The translations under genes were made by a program, and so were the position numbers. From NCBI RefSeq assembly GCF_900637205.1, contig NZ_LR134355.1, positions 868,001-932,000 of the forward strand: a DNA stretch of 64,000 nucleotides, written 5' to 3'. Positions within the stretch are counted from its first letter, which is position 1; every line of letters begins with the position of its first letter. The stretch is from Mycolicibacterium chitae. Lineage in GTDB: Bacteria > Actinomycetota > Actinomycetes > Mycobacteriales > Mycobacteriaceae. The notes beneath the pieces were generated by a model, which saw only the letters and a program-made list of their open reading frames with translations, had not been told where the DNA came from and searched no databases. Below are positions 10,016 through 18,551 of the stretch, piece after piece.

Positions 10016-10873
10016 CTAGGTGTACTTGTAGAACCCCTGCCCGGACTCCAGGCCCAGCTTGCCCTTGTCGATGTAGTTCTTCTTCAGCCACGCCGCCAAC
10101 TGCTGCGCCTCGTCGTCGCCGTGGACCATGATGTTGTACGGCGTCCGCAGGCCGATGACGTCGTAGATCTGGAACGGACCGGCGGGCGCCCCGGTGCCGA
10201 TGCGCCAGGTGTTGTCGACGTCGCCGGGCTGGGCGTAGCCGCCGGCCACCAATTCCAGGGCCGCCCGCAGGAACGGGACCAGCAGGGTGTTGAGGACGTA
10301 ACCCGCCTTCTCCTTGTGGATTTCGATGGGCACCATGCCGATGGCCTCGGCGAAGGCGACCACCTCCTGGAACACCTTCGGGTCCGTCTCGGACGTGCCC
10401 ATCACCTCGGCGAGGTTGGAGAACCAGATCTTGTTGGCGAAGTGCATGGCCAGGAAGCGGTCGGGACGGCCGGTGGCGTCCTTGAGGTCGCTGGGCAGCA
10501 GCGACGACGAGTTGGTTGCGAAGAGGGTCTTCGCTGGCGCCAGCGCGGCGAGCTCCTGGTAGGTCTGGCGCTTGAGTTCGAGGATCTCCGGGACGGCCTC
10601 GACAATCAGATCGGCGTCGGCTGCGGCTTGGCCCAGGTCGGTGGTGAGGGTCAGCCGGTCCAGGGCTGCCTCGGCCGCGCCGTCGGCGCCGCCGGGCACC
10701 TCGGCGCGATACGTCGCGACAAGCTTGTCGAATCGCTTGCGGGCCGCCGCGAGCGCGTCGTCGTCGATGTCGTAGACCGTGACCGGGAAACCCTTGAACG
10801 CGCTCTGATAGGCGATCTGCGAGCCCAACACTCCGGCTCCGAGAACGGTGACGGTGCGGATCTGGGTGGACAT
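10016..10873 (-). CDS. 3-hydroxyacyl-CoA dehydrogenase (short, FadB2-like)
   Basis: The 285-residue NAD-dependent dehydrogenase has the Rossmann motif VLGAGVLGSQIA at 9-20 and the acidic NAD-ribose contact at the end of strand 2 (VYDID). The catalytic His lies in FLAMHFANKIW, with Asn in the following dimer domain. It lacks the enoyl-CoA hydratase half of multifunctional FadB. It would oxidise an L-3-hydroxyacyl-CoA in fatty-acid or ketone-body metabolism. It stands alone and converges with the upstream membrane protein. The exact chain-length preference cannot be read from sequence. Confidence 0.88.
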   Translation of the reverse strand: MSTQIRTVTVLGAGVLGSQIAYQSAFKGFPVTVYDIDDDALAAARKRFDKLVATYRAEVPGGADGAAEAALDRLTLTTDLGQAAADADLIVEAVPEILELKRQTYQELAALAPAKTLFATNSSSLLPSDLKDATGRPDRFLAMHFANKIWFSNLAEVMGTSETDPKVFQEVVAFAEAIGMVPIEIHKEKAGYVLNTLLVPFLRAALELVAGGYAQPGDVDNTWRIGTGAPAGPFQIYDVIGLRTPYNIMVHGDDEAQQLAAWLKKNYIDKGKLGLESGQGFYKYT

Positions 10874-11011
10874 CGGCGCTCCGATCTCTGCGTTGCGGAA
10901 TCCTGCCAGCTTATGTTGCGGGGAAGCTATCGGAACCCCAGCACGCTCAGCAATCTTCCCTTCGCGTCAATAGCCGGCCGGTGCACCGAGCAGGCCGAGC
11001 GGCGAGGCGAA

Positions 11012-11027
11012 TGTGCTATGCATCACA
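11012..11027. promoter_or_regulatory. Possible Crp box
   Basis: TGTGCTATGCATCACA matches the Crp palindrome TGTGA-N6-TCACA with one mismatch, in the left arm. It is 139 bp upstream of the leftward hydroxyacyl-CoA dehydrogenase start and 105 bp upstream of the -35 of the rightward gene. Confidence 0.35.
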
Positions 11028-11131
11028 TGTTCTGCGTCGGACGAGGTGATTCGCGGCGGGAACGGAGTGAGTGTCGCACCCGCGGCACGCCCCACGGCCG
11101 ACGAGCAGCAGGTGAACAATTGGCGTAGCTG

Positions 11132-11160
11132 TTGCTGCATGGCAAACCGTCACTTAGCAT
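11132..11160 (+). promoter_or_regulatory. SigA-like promoter of the 11236 gene
   Basis: TTGCTG, 17 bp, TAGCAT. The -10 and most of the spacer lie in a 21-bp block (11141-11161) that is repeated exactly at 12670-12690 in front of the paralogue. Both copies have the same 17-bp spacing. Conservation of the block between diverged paralogues supports it as the promoter or an operator overlapping it. Confidence 0.6.
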
Positions 11161-11235
11161 CTTCTCAGGCATTTTCTATGTACCCGTACCACTTCGTCAG
11201 CACGTCCACGCACTCCAAGATCGGGGAACTTCTAC

Positions 11236-12465
11236 ATGGCCTCCAAGCCAATCCTGACCACCGGCGTCGCCCTCGCGGGTGCGGCCGCGATTGTCGCCGC
11301 CACCCCGGCGATCATGCCGACCGCCGCTGAGAAGACCTATGTTGCAACGACTTCGGTGGCCGATCAGGGCCCGCGTCAGCTGACCGTCGCGGACTACGAA
11401 CTGATGGCCGTGACGCTGCCCGGGATCCTGGACGCGTTCTTCAACGGGTACGGGCAGATTGTCAGTGACGGCGTCGCCACCGGCCCGGCGGGTGTGCTGT
11501 ATTACATCGGCGAGGAAACCCTGCTGGGTGACATCGAGGTCGACAACTACCTGTTCGAGGCCGGCCCGTACGCGGCCGCCGCGCACCTCGCCGAATCCGC
11601 CGGTCTGTCCGACGATGTCGTCGAGTTCGTCTCGGCGCCGTGGGACAAGGTGCGCGCGAGCCTCGTGGACGCGGTCAACGAGCTCACCGGCGGCACCGAC
11701 GACGAGTACACGCTGCCGGCGCTGCTGGTCCACGAGTTCATCCACAACGGCGGGCCCTTGGCGATGGTCCAGATTGCCGTGGACCTGATCAAGGAGATCT
11801 TCGACCCGTCGGAGCCGCCGGCCGAGACCCAGTCGCTGGTCGTCAACGAGGAGGATGACGCCTCGCTGCTCGATGGCCCGGAGGTCGCCAAGCTGGTCTC
11901 GCTGTCGGTCGTCGACGAGGCGGAGGTCGAGGCGGAGGCGGAGGTCGAGGACGCCGAGGCCGAGGTCGGGACGGCGAAGTTCAACCCGCTGGCCGGGGTG
12001 AAGCTCCCGTCGTTCCTGCCGGAGAAGGGCGAGGCCACCGGTCTGAGCGGTCTGGCCGGAGCCATCAAGGACTTCCAGCCCGTTGCCGACGAGCAGGTCG
12101 AGGCGCCGGCGGTCGAGGTCGAGGTGGACCCGAAGGCCGATGTGGATGTGGACCCGAAGGCTGACGTCGACCCGAAGGCCGATGTGGACCCGAAGGCCGA
12201 TGTGGATCCGAAGGCCGAACTCGCCGATTCCGCCGACGACACCAAGACCAAGGCAGAACTGCGCCGGGAGGCCGCCAAGGAGCGCGCCGAGGAGCGTCGC
12301 GAGGCGGCGAAGGAACGCGTCCAGGAGCGTCGCGATGCCGTGAAGGAGCGGGTCAACGACGCCAAGGACAAGGTCCGCGACGCCGTGAAGCGCGCCACCG
12401 GCGGTGGCGACAGCGACACCAAGAAGGCTGACAAAAAGGACGACAAGAAGGACAGCGCCGACTAA
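11236..12465 (+). CDS. Exported-type protein of unknown function, paralogue 1
   Basis: I do not recognise a named family. The 409-residue protein opens with MASKPILTTGVALAGAAAIVAATPAIMP, a signal-like or anchor-like hydrophobic stretch. A predicted folded domain follows (about 40-195, with FFNGYG, AGVLYYIGEE and HNGGPLAMVQ). An acidic linker with five DPKADV repeats (about 298-327) comes next. The tail is a highly charged Lys/Arg/Glu coiled coil (KAELRREAAKERAEERREAAK) ending KKADKKDDKK. It has its own promoter and terminator. The next gene is a clear paralogue in the first 200 residues and again in the charged tail. The charged C-terminus could bind nucleic acid or polyanionic wall polymers; that is inference. 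Confidence 0.75.
   Translation: MASKPILTTGVALAGAAAIVAATPAIMPTAAEKTYVATTSVADQGPRQLTVADYELMAVTLPGILDAFFNGYGQIVSDGVATGPAGVLYYIGEETLLGDIEVDNYLFEAGPYAAAAHLAESAGLSDDVVEFVSAPWDKVRASLVDAVNELTGGTDDEYTLPALLVHEFIHNGGPLAMVQIAVDLIKEIFDPSEPPAETQSLVVNEEDDASLLDGPEVAKLVSLSVVDEAEVEAEAEVEDAEAEVGTAKFNPLAGVKLPSFLPEKGEATGLSGLAGAIKDFQPVADEQVEAPAVEVEVDPKADVDVDPKADVDPKADVDPKADVDPKAELADSADDTKTKAELRREAAKERAEERREAAKERVQERRDAVKERVNDAKDKVRDAVKRATGGGDSDTKKADKKDDKKDSAD
12127..12216 (+). repeat. 18-bp tandem repeat encoding DPKADV
   Basis: Five copies of GACCCGAAGGCCGATGTG-like units, one separated by an extra GTGGAT, encode DPKADV in the linker of the preceding protein. The paralogue lacks this repeat, so it arose or expanded after duplication. 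Confidence 0.8.
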
Positions 12466-12487
12466 GTCGGCGGCCGAAGAACACCCG

Positions 12488-12540
12488 CTCACGCCCGTCG
12501 AACCCCCGAAATGGGGGCATCGGCGGGCGTGAGTCTTTTC
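12488..12540 (+). terminator. Intrinsic terminator after paralogue 1
   Basis: An outer 10-bp stem (CTCACGCCCG at 12488-12497 with 12524-12533) encloses an inner CCCCC/GGGGG stem. TCTTTTC follows. It separates the two paralogues into independent transcripts. Confidence 0.8.
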
Positions 12541-12660
12541 CGCTCACCGGGCTGCGCAGCAAACGTTCGGAAGCGCCCCGGCCGACCCTCGGTGCTGCCG
12601 CGAATGGCACGATGGTCGGTACAAATAGGGTTTGAATACTGGCCAGATTGCGAACTTCTG

Positions 12661-12689
12661 TTGCCGACGGGCAAACCGTCACTTAGCAT
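12661..12689 (+). promoter_or_regulatory. SigA-like promoter of the 12783 gene
   Basis: TTGCCG, 17 bp, TAGCAT. The 21-bp block at 12670-12690 is identical to 11141-11161, and a seventh-to-eighth base match continues after it (CTCAGG). The rest of the 317-bp intergenic region (12466-12782) holds only the upstream terminator and the 5' leader. Confidence 0.6.
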
Positions 12690-12782
12690 CCTCTCAGGGG
12701 TTTTGAGTTTTTGGGGGCGGGGGCGTTGGGCGCGCCCCGTGAGCGGCATCAAAAGTTCACAAAAGAATTGGGGGATTCTTCC

Positions 12783-13964
12783 ATGGGGGCCAAGCCGATC
12801 CTGACCACGGGCGTCGCACTCGCGGCAGCCACGGCCATCATTGCTGCAACACCGGCGATCTTGCCGAAAGAAACCGAAAAGACCTACGTCACAACCACTT
12901 CGGCGCCACTGGATCCCTCGCTGCGGCAACTGAGCGTTGCCGACTATCGGCTGATGGCCGTGACGTTCCCCGGACTTCTGCAGGCCTTCTTCAACGGCTA
13001 CGGGAAAGAGGTCACCGAGGACACGTTGGTGCTGGGACCGTTGGGCGCCCTGTACTACCTGCTGGACCAGGGCGTGCTCGCCGAGGTGGAAATCGACGAC
13101 CACTTCTTCGAGCGGGGTCCCTACGCGGCCGCCGGCCACATCGCCCGGCAAGCCGGCTTCGAGGAGTTCGCGGAGTTCCTCGAGGGGCCGTGGGAGGATC
13201 TGCGCGAAACCTTCGTCGAGACCGTCAACCGGCTCACCGGCGGCACCGGCGACCTGGACGACGAGAACATCGAACTCACCTTCGCGGCGAAACTGGTCGA
13301 AGGGTTCCTGTTCAACGGCGGTCCCCTGGGGGTCATCCGGGTGATCGTCAACGAGATCAAGCAGGCCTTCGATCCGGATGAGCCCGAGGCCGTCGTGCTC
13401 AACGAGTCCGCGATCCAGCCGCAGGCATTGCTCGTCGAACCGGAGCTACCCGAGCCGGAAGGGCCGGCGAGCGTGCGGTTCGACCCCGACCCCGAACCCG
13501 CAGAGAAGGTCGAAGCCATCGAGCCCGGCCCTTCGGATGCCAATCCCAGTGCAGCGGTGAAGACCCCGTCGTTCCTGCCGGAAAAGGAGGAGGTGCAGGA
13601 GCCCGCCGATCAGACCGCGGCCATCCAGAACTTCCAGCCTTCCACGGCTCCGCAGACCGAGGTCGAGCAGCCCGAGGCCGCCGCGGTCGAGGAGCCCGGA
13701 GAGGTGAGCAAGACCAAGGCAGAACTGCGCCGCGAGGTATTCGCGGAGCGTCTTCAGGAGCGCCGCGAGGCCGCCAAGGAACGCCGGGAAGCCCTCCAGG
13801 AACGGGTCAACGACGTCCGGGACAAGGTCAAGGACGTCGTCGAGCGCGTCACCGGTGCCAAGAACGACGACCAGGGCGACGATGACGACGAGGACGATTC
13901 CAGCAAAGATGCCGGCAACAACGACAACAACAAGGCCGGCAACGATCCCGGCAGCGAAGGATAG
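12783..13964 (+). CDS. Exported-type protein of unknown function, paralogue 2
   Basis: The 393-residue paralogue of the preceding gene starts MGAKPILTTGVALAAATAII at ATG 12783. The longer reading frame upstream has no support. It shares the N-terminal hydrophobic stretch and the LSVADYRLMAV, FFNGYG and NGGPLGVI motifs of the folded domain. It also shares the linker phrase TPSFLPEKE and the basic/acidic coiled coil (KAELRREVFAERLQERREAAK). The tail differs, ending in an Asp-rich run (GDDDDEDDSS) and Asn/Asp repeats instead of Lys. The DPKADV repeat is absent. Retention of two separately promoted copies suggests different conditions or partners. Function unknown. Confidence 0.75.
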   Translation: MGAKPILTTGVALAAATAIIAATPAILPKETEKTYVTTTSAPLDPSLRQLSVADYRLMAVTFPGLLQAFFNGYGKEVTEDTLVLGPLGALYYLLDQGVLAEVEIDDHFFERGPYAAAGHIARQAGFEEFAEFLEGPWEDLRETFVETVNRLTGGTGDLDDENIELTFAAKLVEGFLFNGGPLGVIRVIVNEIKQAFDPDEPEAVVLNESAIQPQALLVEPELPEPEGPASVRFDPDPEPAEKVEAIEPGPSDANPSAAVKTPSFLPEKEEVQEPADQTAAIQNFQPSTAPQTEVEQPEAAAVEEPGEVSKTKAELRREVFAERLQERREAAKERREALQERVNDVRDKVKDVVERVTGAKNDDQGDDDDEDDSSKDAGNNDNNKAGNDPGSEG

Positions 13965-13967
13965 CGG

Positions 13968-14558
13968 CTAGCTGACGTCGTCCGGGCCGTGCGGCCGGCG
14001 GTTCTTGCGCTTGATGCCGACGTTGCCCCAGAGGGCGAAACCGTGGATCCGGATCTTCGGTGCGCCGGGGGAACCGTGCTCCTCGACGTGGTCGAATCCG
14101 CCCATCACACCCGACCCGTCGACCGTGACGTTGACTTCCGGCGGCAACAGGATGGTCTGCCCGCCCATGATCGAGTAGGCGCGGATGTTCACCTCGGGCG
14201 AGGTGAAGTCGGCGTAGCGCAGATCGATGACACCGCCGCCCCAGAACGTGAACGTCGTCAATTTCTGCGGGACGTTCCAGCGGCCGCGGCGCTGGAATCC
14301 GCTGAGGATCGCGAGCAGCACGGTCGAGGGGGCGGGCTTGCACGCACCGCGGCGAGTGTTGGCGATGACGGGCAGATCGGCCGAGAGTCGGTCCAGCTCA
14401 CCGTAGGTTTCCGCGGCATAGGCCTTGTTCAGGCGGCTCTCGTATTCCGACAGGTCCAGCAGCCCCTGTGCTGCCGCATCGGTCAGCAGTTGGGCGGCCT
14501 GTATCCGGTCGGTGTCCGCGGCTCGTAGTGATGAGTCGCGCTGTGCTGAATCGCTCAT
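13968..14558 (-). CDS. DUF1707 protein with C-terminal cell-wall-sensing-like domain (Rv0966c-like)
   Basis: The 196-residue protein begins MSDSAQRDSSLRAADTDRIQ at 14558. The DUF1707 helical domain (about 10-65, with LLDLSEYESRLNKAYAAETYGELD) is followed by a region resembling the LiaF-like C-terminal beta domain (WGGGVIDLRYADF, IMGGQTILLPPEV, GFALWGNVGIKRK). There is no transmembrane segment. The matching M. tuberculosis gene is Rv0966c. It converges with paralogue 2, with stops 3 bp apart. Proteins of this build are thought to act in envelope-stress signalling, but no partner is adjacent here. Confidence 0.75.
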   Translation of the reverse strand: MSDSAQRDSSLRAADTDRIQAAQLLTDAAAQGLLDLSEYESRLNKAYAAETYGELDRLSADLPVIANTRRGACKPAPSTVLLAILSGFQRRGRWNVPQKLTTFTFWGGGVIDLRYADFTSPEVNIRAYSIMGGQTILLPPEVNVTVDGSGVMGGFDHVEEHGSPGAPKIRIHGFALWGNVGIKRKNRRPHGPDDVS

Positions 14559-14605
14559 CGCTGACGAGCCTACGACGCGTGTTGTCAACCGCAAAGCGAG
14601 GTCGG

Positions 14606-15412
14606 CTAATCGTTAGGTTCCGTGACCGTTTCGGCCCAATTCGGTGGCCGCTTCTGTAGGAACGCGAGCATCCCCTCCCGGGCCTCCGCCGAGACGAACA
14701 ACCGCGCCGACTCCCGGGTCAACTCCTCGGCGTCGCGGTCGAACCCCGCCAGGATTGTGGCCGTGGTCAGGCGCTTCGATGCCGCGAGGCCCTGCGGCGA
14801 TCCCTTCGCGAGCGCCGCGGCCAGCCTCGCCACCTCGGCCTCGACGTCGTCGGCGGCGATGCTCGCCAGCCCGATCTGCGCGGCCACCTGGGCGGTGAAG
14901 GTCTCTCCGGTCAGGTAATAGCGACCTGCAGCACGCGGGGTCAGCTTCGGCAGCAGGGTCAGCGAGATGATCGAGGGCGCGACGCCGATGCGCGCCTCGG
15001 TCAGCGCGAAGGTGCTGTTCGGTCCGGCGACCACGATGTCGCAGGCGCCCACCAGCCCCATGCCGCCGGCGCGGACATGCCCGTCGATCACCCCGATCAC
15101 CGGCAGCGGGCACTCCACCAGGGCTCGCAGCAGCGCCGTCATCTCGCGGCCGCGTTCGGCGGCCAGCATCTCGGGATCGGCGGAACTACCCGAGGCCTGG
15201 TTGAGATCGGCGCCCGCGCAGAACGTGCCGCCGGTGTGCCCGAGCAGCACCATCCGGACCTCGGGATCGGCAACCGCGGCGCGGAGCCCCTCGTGCAGGC
15301 CGCTGACCAGTTCGGTCGACAGGGCGTTGCGGTTGTGCGGCGAGTTCAGCGTCAGTCGGGCGGCCCGCCCCTCGACGCGGTAGTCGACCCTCGGCTCCTG
15401 GGCTGCGTCCAT
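14606..15412 (-). CDS. echA7: Enoyl-CoA hydratase/isomerase family protein
   Basis: The 268-residue crotonase-fold protein has the oxyanion-hole segments (FCAGADL and GGMGLVGACDIVVAG) and the glutamate region TEARIGVAP. Its start overlaps the fadE12 stop by one base (TGATG), and it is the last gene of a six-gene leftward operon. In M. tuberculosis the same position is echA7. In the pathway it would hydrate the alpha,beta-unsaturated acyl-CoA made by the acyl-CoA dehydrogenases or by the carboxylase branch. In acyclic-terpene pathways the matching enzyme is AtuE. Confidence 0.9.
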   Translation of the reverse strand: MDAAQEPRVDYRVEGRAARLTLNSPHNRNALSTELVSGLHEGLRAAVADPEVRMVLLGHTGGTFCAGADLNQASGSSADPEMLAAERGREMTALLRALVECPLPVIGVIDGHVRAGGMGLVGACDIVVAGPNSTFALTEARIGVAPSIISLTLLPKLTPRAAGRYYLTGETFTAQVAAQIGLASIAADDVEAEVARLAAALAKGSPQGLAASKRLTTATILAGFDRDAEELTRESARLFVSAEAREGMLAFLQKRPPNWAETVTEPND

Positions 15413-16578
15413 CAGTACGAGCGGGGCAGGCCCAGCGAGGTCTGGGCGACGAAGTTGAGGATCATCTCCCGGCTCACCGGCGCGATGCGGGCCAGGCGGG
15501 AGGCCGTGAGCACCGAGGCGATGCCGTACTCCTTCGTCAGACCGTTGCCGCCCAGGGACTGCACGGCCTGATCGACCGCGCGCACCGACGCCTCCCCGGC
15601 GGCGTACTTGGCCATGTTGGCGGCTTCGGCGGCCCCGAAGTCGTCGCCGCTGTCGTAGAGCGTGGCCGCCTTCTGCATCATCAACTTGGCCAGTTCGACC
15701 TCGATATGGTTGGCGGCCAACGGATGCGAGATGCCCTGGTGCGCACCGATCGGCGTCTTCCACACCTGGCGGGTCTTGACGTACTCGGTGGCCTTGCCGA
15801 TCGCGAAGCGGCCCATGCCCACCGCGCTGGCCGCGCCCATGATCCGTTCCGGATTCAACCCGGCGAACAACTGCGCTATCGCGGCGTCTTCCGAGCCCAC
15901 CAGCGCGTCGGCGGGGAGCCGCACATCGTCGAGGAACACCTGGAACTGGAACTCCGGGCTGACGATCTCCATGTCGATCTTGGTCCACGACAGGCCCGGG
16001 GTGTCGGTGGGCACCACGAACAGCGCCGGCTTGAGGTTGCCCGTCTTGGCCTCCTCAGTGCGGCCCACCACCAGCAACGCCTGCGCCTGATCGACCCCGG
16101 AGATGAACACCTTCTGCCCGGACAGGATCCAGTCGCTGCCGTCGCGGCGCGCGGTCGTGGTGATGCGGTGCGAGTTGGAACCCGCGTCGGGTTCGGTGAT
16201 CGCGAAGGCCATGGTCACGGTCCCGTCGGCGATGCCGGGCAGCCAGCGGCGCTTCTGCTCGTCGGTGCCGAACTTGGCGATGATGGTGCCGTTGATGGCC
16301 GGCGACACCACCATCATCAGCAGCGCGCAACCCGAGGCCGACATCTCCTCCATCACCAGCGACAGCTCGTACATGCCGGCCCCGCCGCCGCCGTACTCCT
16401 CCGGCAGATTCACCCCGATGAACCCGAGTTTGCCTGCCTCGGCCCACAATTCGCTGGTGTGTTCGCCAGCGCGGGCCTTCTCCAGGTAGTACTCGGGCCC
16501 GTAGTTGGCCGCCATCGCGGCGACCGCCGAACGCAGCGCCTGCCGCTCGGGACTTTCGATGAAACCGGTGTCCGTCAT
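15412..16578 (-). CDS. fadE12: Acyl-CoA dehydrogenase FadE12
   Basis: The 388-residue flavoprotein has the standard acyl-CoA dehydrogenase order: helical N-domain, beta middle domain (MAFAITEPDAGSNSHRITT, the FAD/substrate stretch) and helical C-domain (QSLGGNGLTKEYG). The start ATG at 16578 overlaps the accA2 stop by four bases, indicating coupled translation. A much longer frame covering 15412-20160 is an artefact of uninterrupted high-GC sequence; only its C-terminal part is the real protein. It introduces the 2,3 double bond into an acyl-CoA, probably branched. Confidence 0.93.
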   Translation of the reverse strand: MTDTGFIESPERQALRSAVAAMAANYGPEYYLEKARAGEHTSELWAEAGKLGFIGVNLPEEYGGGGAGMYELSLVMEEMSASGCALLMMVVSPAINGTIIAKFGTDEQKRRWLPGIADGTVTMAFAITEPDAGSNSHRITTTARRDGSDWILSGQKVFISGVDQAQALLVVGRTEEAKTGNLKPALFVVPTDTPGLSWTKIDMEIVSPEFQFQVFLDDVRLPADALVGSEDAAIAQLFAGLNPERIMGAASAVGMGRFAIGKATEYVKTRQVWKTPIGAHQGISHPLAANHIEVELAKLMMQKAATLYDSGDDFGAAEAANMAKYAAGEASVRAVDQAVQSLGGNGLTKEYGIASVLTASRLARIAPVSREMILNFVAQTSLGLPRSY

Positions 16579-18548
16579 CGTGAGCTTTCCTCTTCTGTGG
16601 TGGGGTCGGCGACCAGTGCCAGCACGGCGCCCATCTCGACCTGCTGACCGGCCGTGACGTGGAGTTCGGTGAGAATGCCGTCCCCGGGGGCGGCCAAGGT
16701 GTGTTCCATCTTCATGGCCTCCAGCCAGACCAGGGGCTGCCCCGCGGTCACGGCCTGCCCGACCTCGGCGCCCGTGCGAGTCACCACGCCGGGCATCGGC
16801 GCCACCAGCGAGCCCTCCGCCACCGCGGTCCCGGGCTCGACGAACCGGGGCACCACGGTGAACTCGACCCCGCCGCGGGGCGAGTCCACGCAGACGGTGT
16901 CCCCGTATCGGCTTATTTCGTAGGCAGTTTCGACGCCGGACGGATCGGCCAGGACGACGCGGGCCGGCGCCGACGACACCAGGCGCAGACCGTCGTCGTC
17001 GGGCAGGATCAGGCCGGTGCGACCGAACCGGTACGCGACGCGGTGCTCGTCGCCGGCGCCGTCCCGGTAGGTCTTGCTCTGGTTGGCCGACGGCACATTG
17101 CGCCAACCGATCGGGGCGCCGAGCGCCACCGGCGCGGCGGCGCGGTTGTGTTCCGCGTCGGCCACCGCCGCGGCCACGGCCGACAGGCGAAGGCCCGCCG
17201 CGCCCACCCGCGGTGCCGCCAGCGCGGCCAGGCCGTGGGTGTCGAAGAACGCGGTATCGGTGTCGCCGGCCAGGAACGCCGGGTGCCCAAGGACATTGAC
17301 CAGCAGGTCGCGGTTGGTGCGCAGGCCGTGCAGGCGGGTGCGGACCAGTGCATCGGCCAGCATGGCCGCGGCCCGGCGACGGGTCGGCGCGAAGGAGATG
17401 ATCTTGGCCAGCATCGGGTCGTAGTGAATGGACACCGTCGTCCGATCGACGACGCCGGAGTCCAACCGGATCTCGGGCCGGCCCGAACTTTCGAACTCGC
17501 TGCGGGCGGTGGGCACGGCGAAGTGCCGCACGGTGCCGGCCTGCGGCTGCCAGTTCTTGGCCGGGTCCTCGGCGTAGAGCCGGGCCTCGATCGAATACCC
17601 CTGCGCCGCCGGTGGTTCGGGAGGGAGGCGATCGCCCTCGGCCACCCGCAGTTGCAGTTCCACCAGGTCCAGCCCCGTGGTCGCCTCGGTGACCGGGTGC
17701 TCGACCTGCAGCCGGGTGTTCATCTCCAGGAAGTAGAACTCGCCGTGCCCGTCGGCGAGGAACTCCACCGTCCCGGCCCCGGTGTAGCCGATCGCCTCGG
17801 CCGCCAGGCGGGCCGCGTCGAACAGCCTGCCGCGCATGCCCGCCACCCGTTCCACGAGCGGGGACGGGGCCTCCTCGATGATCTTCTGATGCCGACGCTG
17901 GATCGAGCATTCCCGTTCGCCGACCGCCCAGACCGTGCCGTGGTGGTCGGCAAGGATCTGCACCTCGACGTGGTGGCCGGTGGGCAGGTAGCGCTCGCAG
18001 AACACGGTGGGGTCGCCGAAGGCGGACTCGGCCTCGCGGCGCGCCGAGGCCACTGCGTCCGGCAGCGCGGCCAGGTCGCTGACCACGCGCATGCCGCGCC
18101 CGCCGCCACCGGCGGAGGCCTTCACCAGGACCGGCAACTGCTCGGCGGTCAGGCCGGCCGGGTCGAGTTCGTCGAGGATCGGGACCCCGGCGGCGGCCAT
18201 CGTCTTCTTGGCCTCGACCTTGGACCCCATCGCGGCGATCGCCGCGGCGGGCGGCCCGATCCAGACCAGGCCGGCGGCCGTCACCGCCTCGGCGAACGCC
18301 GCGTTCTCCGAGAGGAATCCGTAGCCGGGATGGACGGCGTCCGCCCCGGCCGCCCGGGTCGCGGCCACCAGCGCCTCGGCATCCAGGTAGCTGTCCACCC
18401 GGACGCGGGTGTCGGCGTCGGTGACGTGCGGGGCCTCGGCGTCGGGATCGGTGTAGACGGCGACGGTGCCGATGCCCAGCCGTCGGCAGGTGGCGAACAC
18501 CCGGCGGCTGATCTCGCCGCGGTTGGCAACCAGAACCTTGGTGATCAT
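16575..18548 (-). CDS. accA2: Acyl-CoA carboxylase biotin-carrying alpha subunit
   Basis: The 657-residue protein has a biotin carboxylase domain (1-450, ITKVLVANRGEISRR, ATP-grasp KASAGGGGRGMR), a linker and a C-terminal biotinyl domain with EAMKMEH, whose Lys carries biotin. It is coupled downstream to fadE12 by an ATGA overlap, and follows accD2 by 3 bp. Together with AccD2 it would carboxylate an acyl-CoA. The AtuA-like gene in the same operon argues for a methylcrotonyl- or geranyl-CoA type substrate, but this cannot be decided from sequence by eye. Confidence 0.93.
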   Translation of the reverse strand: MITKVLVANRGEISRRVFATCRRLGIGTVAVYTDPDAEAPHVTDADTRVRVDSYLDAEALVAATRAAGADAVHPGYGFLSENAAFAEAVTAAGLVWIGPPAAAIAAMGSKVEAKKTMAAAGVPILDELDPAGLTAEQLPVLVKASAGGGGRGMRVVSDLAALPDAVASARREAESAFGDPTVFCERYLPTGHHVEVQILADHHGTVWAVGERECSIQRRHQKIIEEAPSPLVERVAGMRGRLFDAARLAAEAIGYTGAGTVEFLADGHGEFYFLEMNTRLQVEHPVTEATTGLDLVELQLRVAEGDRLPPEPPAAQGYSIEARLYAEDPAKNWQPQAGTVRHFAVPTARSEFESSGRPEIRLDSGVVDRTTVSIHYDPMLAKIISFAPTRRRAAAMLADALVRTRLHGLRTNRDLLVNVLGHPAFLAGDTDTAFFDTHGLAALAAPRVGAAGLRLSAVAAAVADAEHNRAAAPVALGAPIGWRNVPSANQSKTYRDGAGDEHRVAYRFGRTGLILPDDDGLRLVSSAPARVVLADPSGVETAYEISRYGDTVCVDSPRGGVEFTVVPRFVEPGTAVAEGSLVAPMPGVVTRTGAEVGQAVTAGQPLVWLEAMKMEHTLAAPGDGILTELHVTAGQQVEMGAVLALVADPTTEEESSR

Positions 18549-18551
18549 CGG

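Larger units (their letters stand above)
10874..11235. other. Divergent intergenic region, 362 bp
   Basis: No convincing gene is seen. The 105-residue frame at 11013-11330 has a composition unlike its neighbours and overlaps a real start. The region holds a one-mismatch Crp-like box (11012-11027) and the promoter of the 11236 gene (11132-11160). Confidence 0.6.
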
